DNA of 5,374 nucleotides from an uncultured Porphyromonas sp. Lineage in GTDB: Bacteria; Bacteroidota; Bacteroidia; Bacteroidales; Porphyromonadaceae. Positions 4,491 through 5,374 of the stretch are shown here, in pieces. Position numbers and translations under genes: made by a program. The stretch lies in contig NZ_CAKRLH010000107.1 in the NCBI RefSeq assembly GCF_934359325.1, positions 1 to 5,374 on the forward strand, written 5' to 3'. A model generated the notes under the pieces. That model ran no database searches and was not told where the DNA came from. It was given only the letters and a program-made list of their open reading frames with translations. The first letter of the stretch is position 1, and the number at the start of each line of letters is the position of its first letter.

Positions 4491-5374
4491 ATGAGAAACT
4501 ACATTATCCTCGCGCTCTCCATCCTTGCGCTCACCTGCCGGGCTCAGATCGTCGACACTTGGCATGGGACCCTGCAGGTCACCCCGACCTACAGCCTGCC
4601 GCTTGTGCTCCACATCACGGAGGGGACCGAAGGCTACTCCGCCACCTTAGACAGCCCGGAGCAGGGAGCGAAGGGGATCCCGGTGGAGCAGATCAGCTTC
4701 AGCCCCGATAGCCGGACGCTCAGCTGGCAGAGCCGTGCCATCGGTGCCGGCTACAGTGGCAGGCTCGAGGGAGATACGATCAGGGGAGACTTCTCTCAGC
4801 AGGGGTTTACCACTCGGCTGGATCTGATACGAGGTGAGTATCGGAAGAACAAGCCAAAGACCAATCTCCCCTACCACGCTACTGAGCTTACCATACCCTC
4901 GGGAGAGGTGACCCTCGCCGCCACACTGACGGAGCCGGGCAAGCAGAAGAGCTCTACCGCAGTGGTGCTGGTATCGGGCAGTGGACCAAATGACAGGGAC
5001 GAGAAACTGGGACCGCACAAGCCCCTCTGCGACATAGCCGACCACCTCACCCGGCAGGGCATTACCGTGCTGAGGTACGACAAGCGAGGAGTGGGCGAGT
5101 CTACGGGGACATTCGGAGCCTCTATGCTGAGGGACTTCGTGGCAGATGCCAAGTCGGCACTTGAGTATCTGCGTAAGACGGGAAAGTACTCAAGGGTGGG
5201 GCTCATAGGGCACAGCGAGGGAGGACTCATCGCCGAGAGGATCGCAGCAGAGAGTCCGGCAGAGGTCGACTTCATAGTGCTGCTTGCCGCCCCGGGAACC
5301 TCAGGTGTGGAGATCATCACGTACCAGAATGTAGTGATGATGGCAAGTCTGATCCGCCCCGAGGCGAAGGAGGA
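4491..5374 (+). CDS. Secreted alpha/beta hydrolase (serine esterase or peptidase-like), 3' end beyond the window
   Basis: 294 codons are visible from the ATG at 4491 and the frame is still open at the window end. Residues 1-18 form a Sec signal peptide with a hydrophobic core (YIILALSILAL) and a likely cleavage at RA|Q, placing the enzyme in the periplasm or outside the cell. ALTC is not a good lipobox. Residues about 23-115 are the beta-rich N-terminal domain often found before this type of hydrolase (DSPEQGAKGIP at 54-64). The catalytic domain begins near 128, with VSGSGPNDRDE (161-171, oxyanion region), LRYDKRGVGEST (194-205) and nucleophile elbow GHSEGG (240-245), with Ser242 as nucleophile. 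The catalytic Asp and His are expected in the missing part. The substrate is unknown: esterase, acyl hydrolase or S33/S9-type peptidase are all possible. No Shine-Dalgarno is seen. It follows a B12 riboswitch and a terminator, so cobalamin control is possible but unproven. Confidence 0.9.
   Translation, partial: MRNYIILALSILALTCRAQIVDTWHGTLQVTPTYSLPLVLHITEGTEGYSATLDSPEQGAKGIPVEQISFSPDSRTLSWQSRAIGAGYSGRLEGDTIRGDFSQQGFTTRLDLIRGEYRKNKPKTNLPYHATELTIPSGEVTLAATLTEPGKQKSSTAVVLVSGSGPNDRDEKLGPHKPLCDIADHLTRQGITVLRYDKRGVGESTGTFGASMLRDFVADAKSALEYLRKTGKYSRVGLIGHSEGGLIAERIAAESPAEVDFIVLLAAPGTSGVEIITYQNVVMMASLIRPEAKE

Overview
The window looks like chromosomal DNA from a Bacteroidales species, most likely Porphyromonas or a close relative. 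Four things support this. Every promoter I could place is of the Bacteroidetes TAnnTTTG (-7) type, the genes lack Shine-Dalgarno sequences, the tRNA genes do not encode CCA, and the TypA protein has the Bacteroidetes style. The genus is an inference from general look and moderate-to-high GC, not a proven match.

Layout, left to right. Positions 1-60 are the last 19 codons of an unidentified plus-strand gene, followed by a strong intrinsic terminator (79-121). Facing it on the minus strand are tRNA-Gly(GCC) and tRNA-Leu(UAA), transcribed leftward from a promoter at 347-377. That promoter starts just past the stop codon of typA (386-2188, minus). typA encodes the complete 600-residue ribosome-associated GTPase TypA/BipA. 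A 229-bp divergent intergenic region carries the typA promoter and a promoter for a plus-strand gene (2418-3785). This gene encodes a 455-residue protein that appears to combine an Sm-like N-terminus, a cold-shock-like OB domain and C-terminal TPR-like helices. It is a probable RNA-binding scaffold with no name I can assign. The left 3.8 kb is therefore largely about translation and RNA: tRNAs, a ribosomal GTPase and a predicted RNA-binding protein.

Positions 3786-4490 are a 705-bp non-coding stretch that holds the most interesting material. It contains a strong terminator-like hairpin (3806-3839), then a compact 60-bp element (3888-3947) with two 22-bp direct repeats and an inverted third arm that allows two mutually exclusive hairpins. 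A promoter (4033-4040) follows, then a clear cobalamin (B12) riboswitch aptamer (about 4043-4223). After a 173-nt non-coding but apparently structured spacer comes an intrinsic terminator (4397-4443). The P1 strand of the aptamer can pair with sequences in that distant terminator, as expected of a ligand-controlled terminator switch.

The last gene (4491 to the window end, plus) is a secreted or periplasmic alpha/beta hydrolase, cut off at its 3' end. It is either controlled by B12 through the riboswitch, or it merely sits behind an orphan riboswitch whose transcript ends at 4443 as a small RNA. The sequence alone does not settle which.
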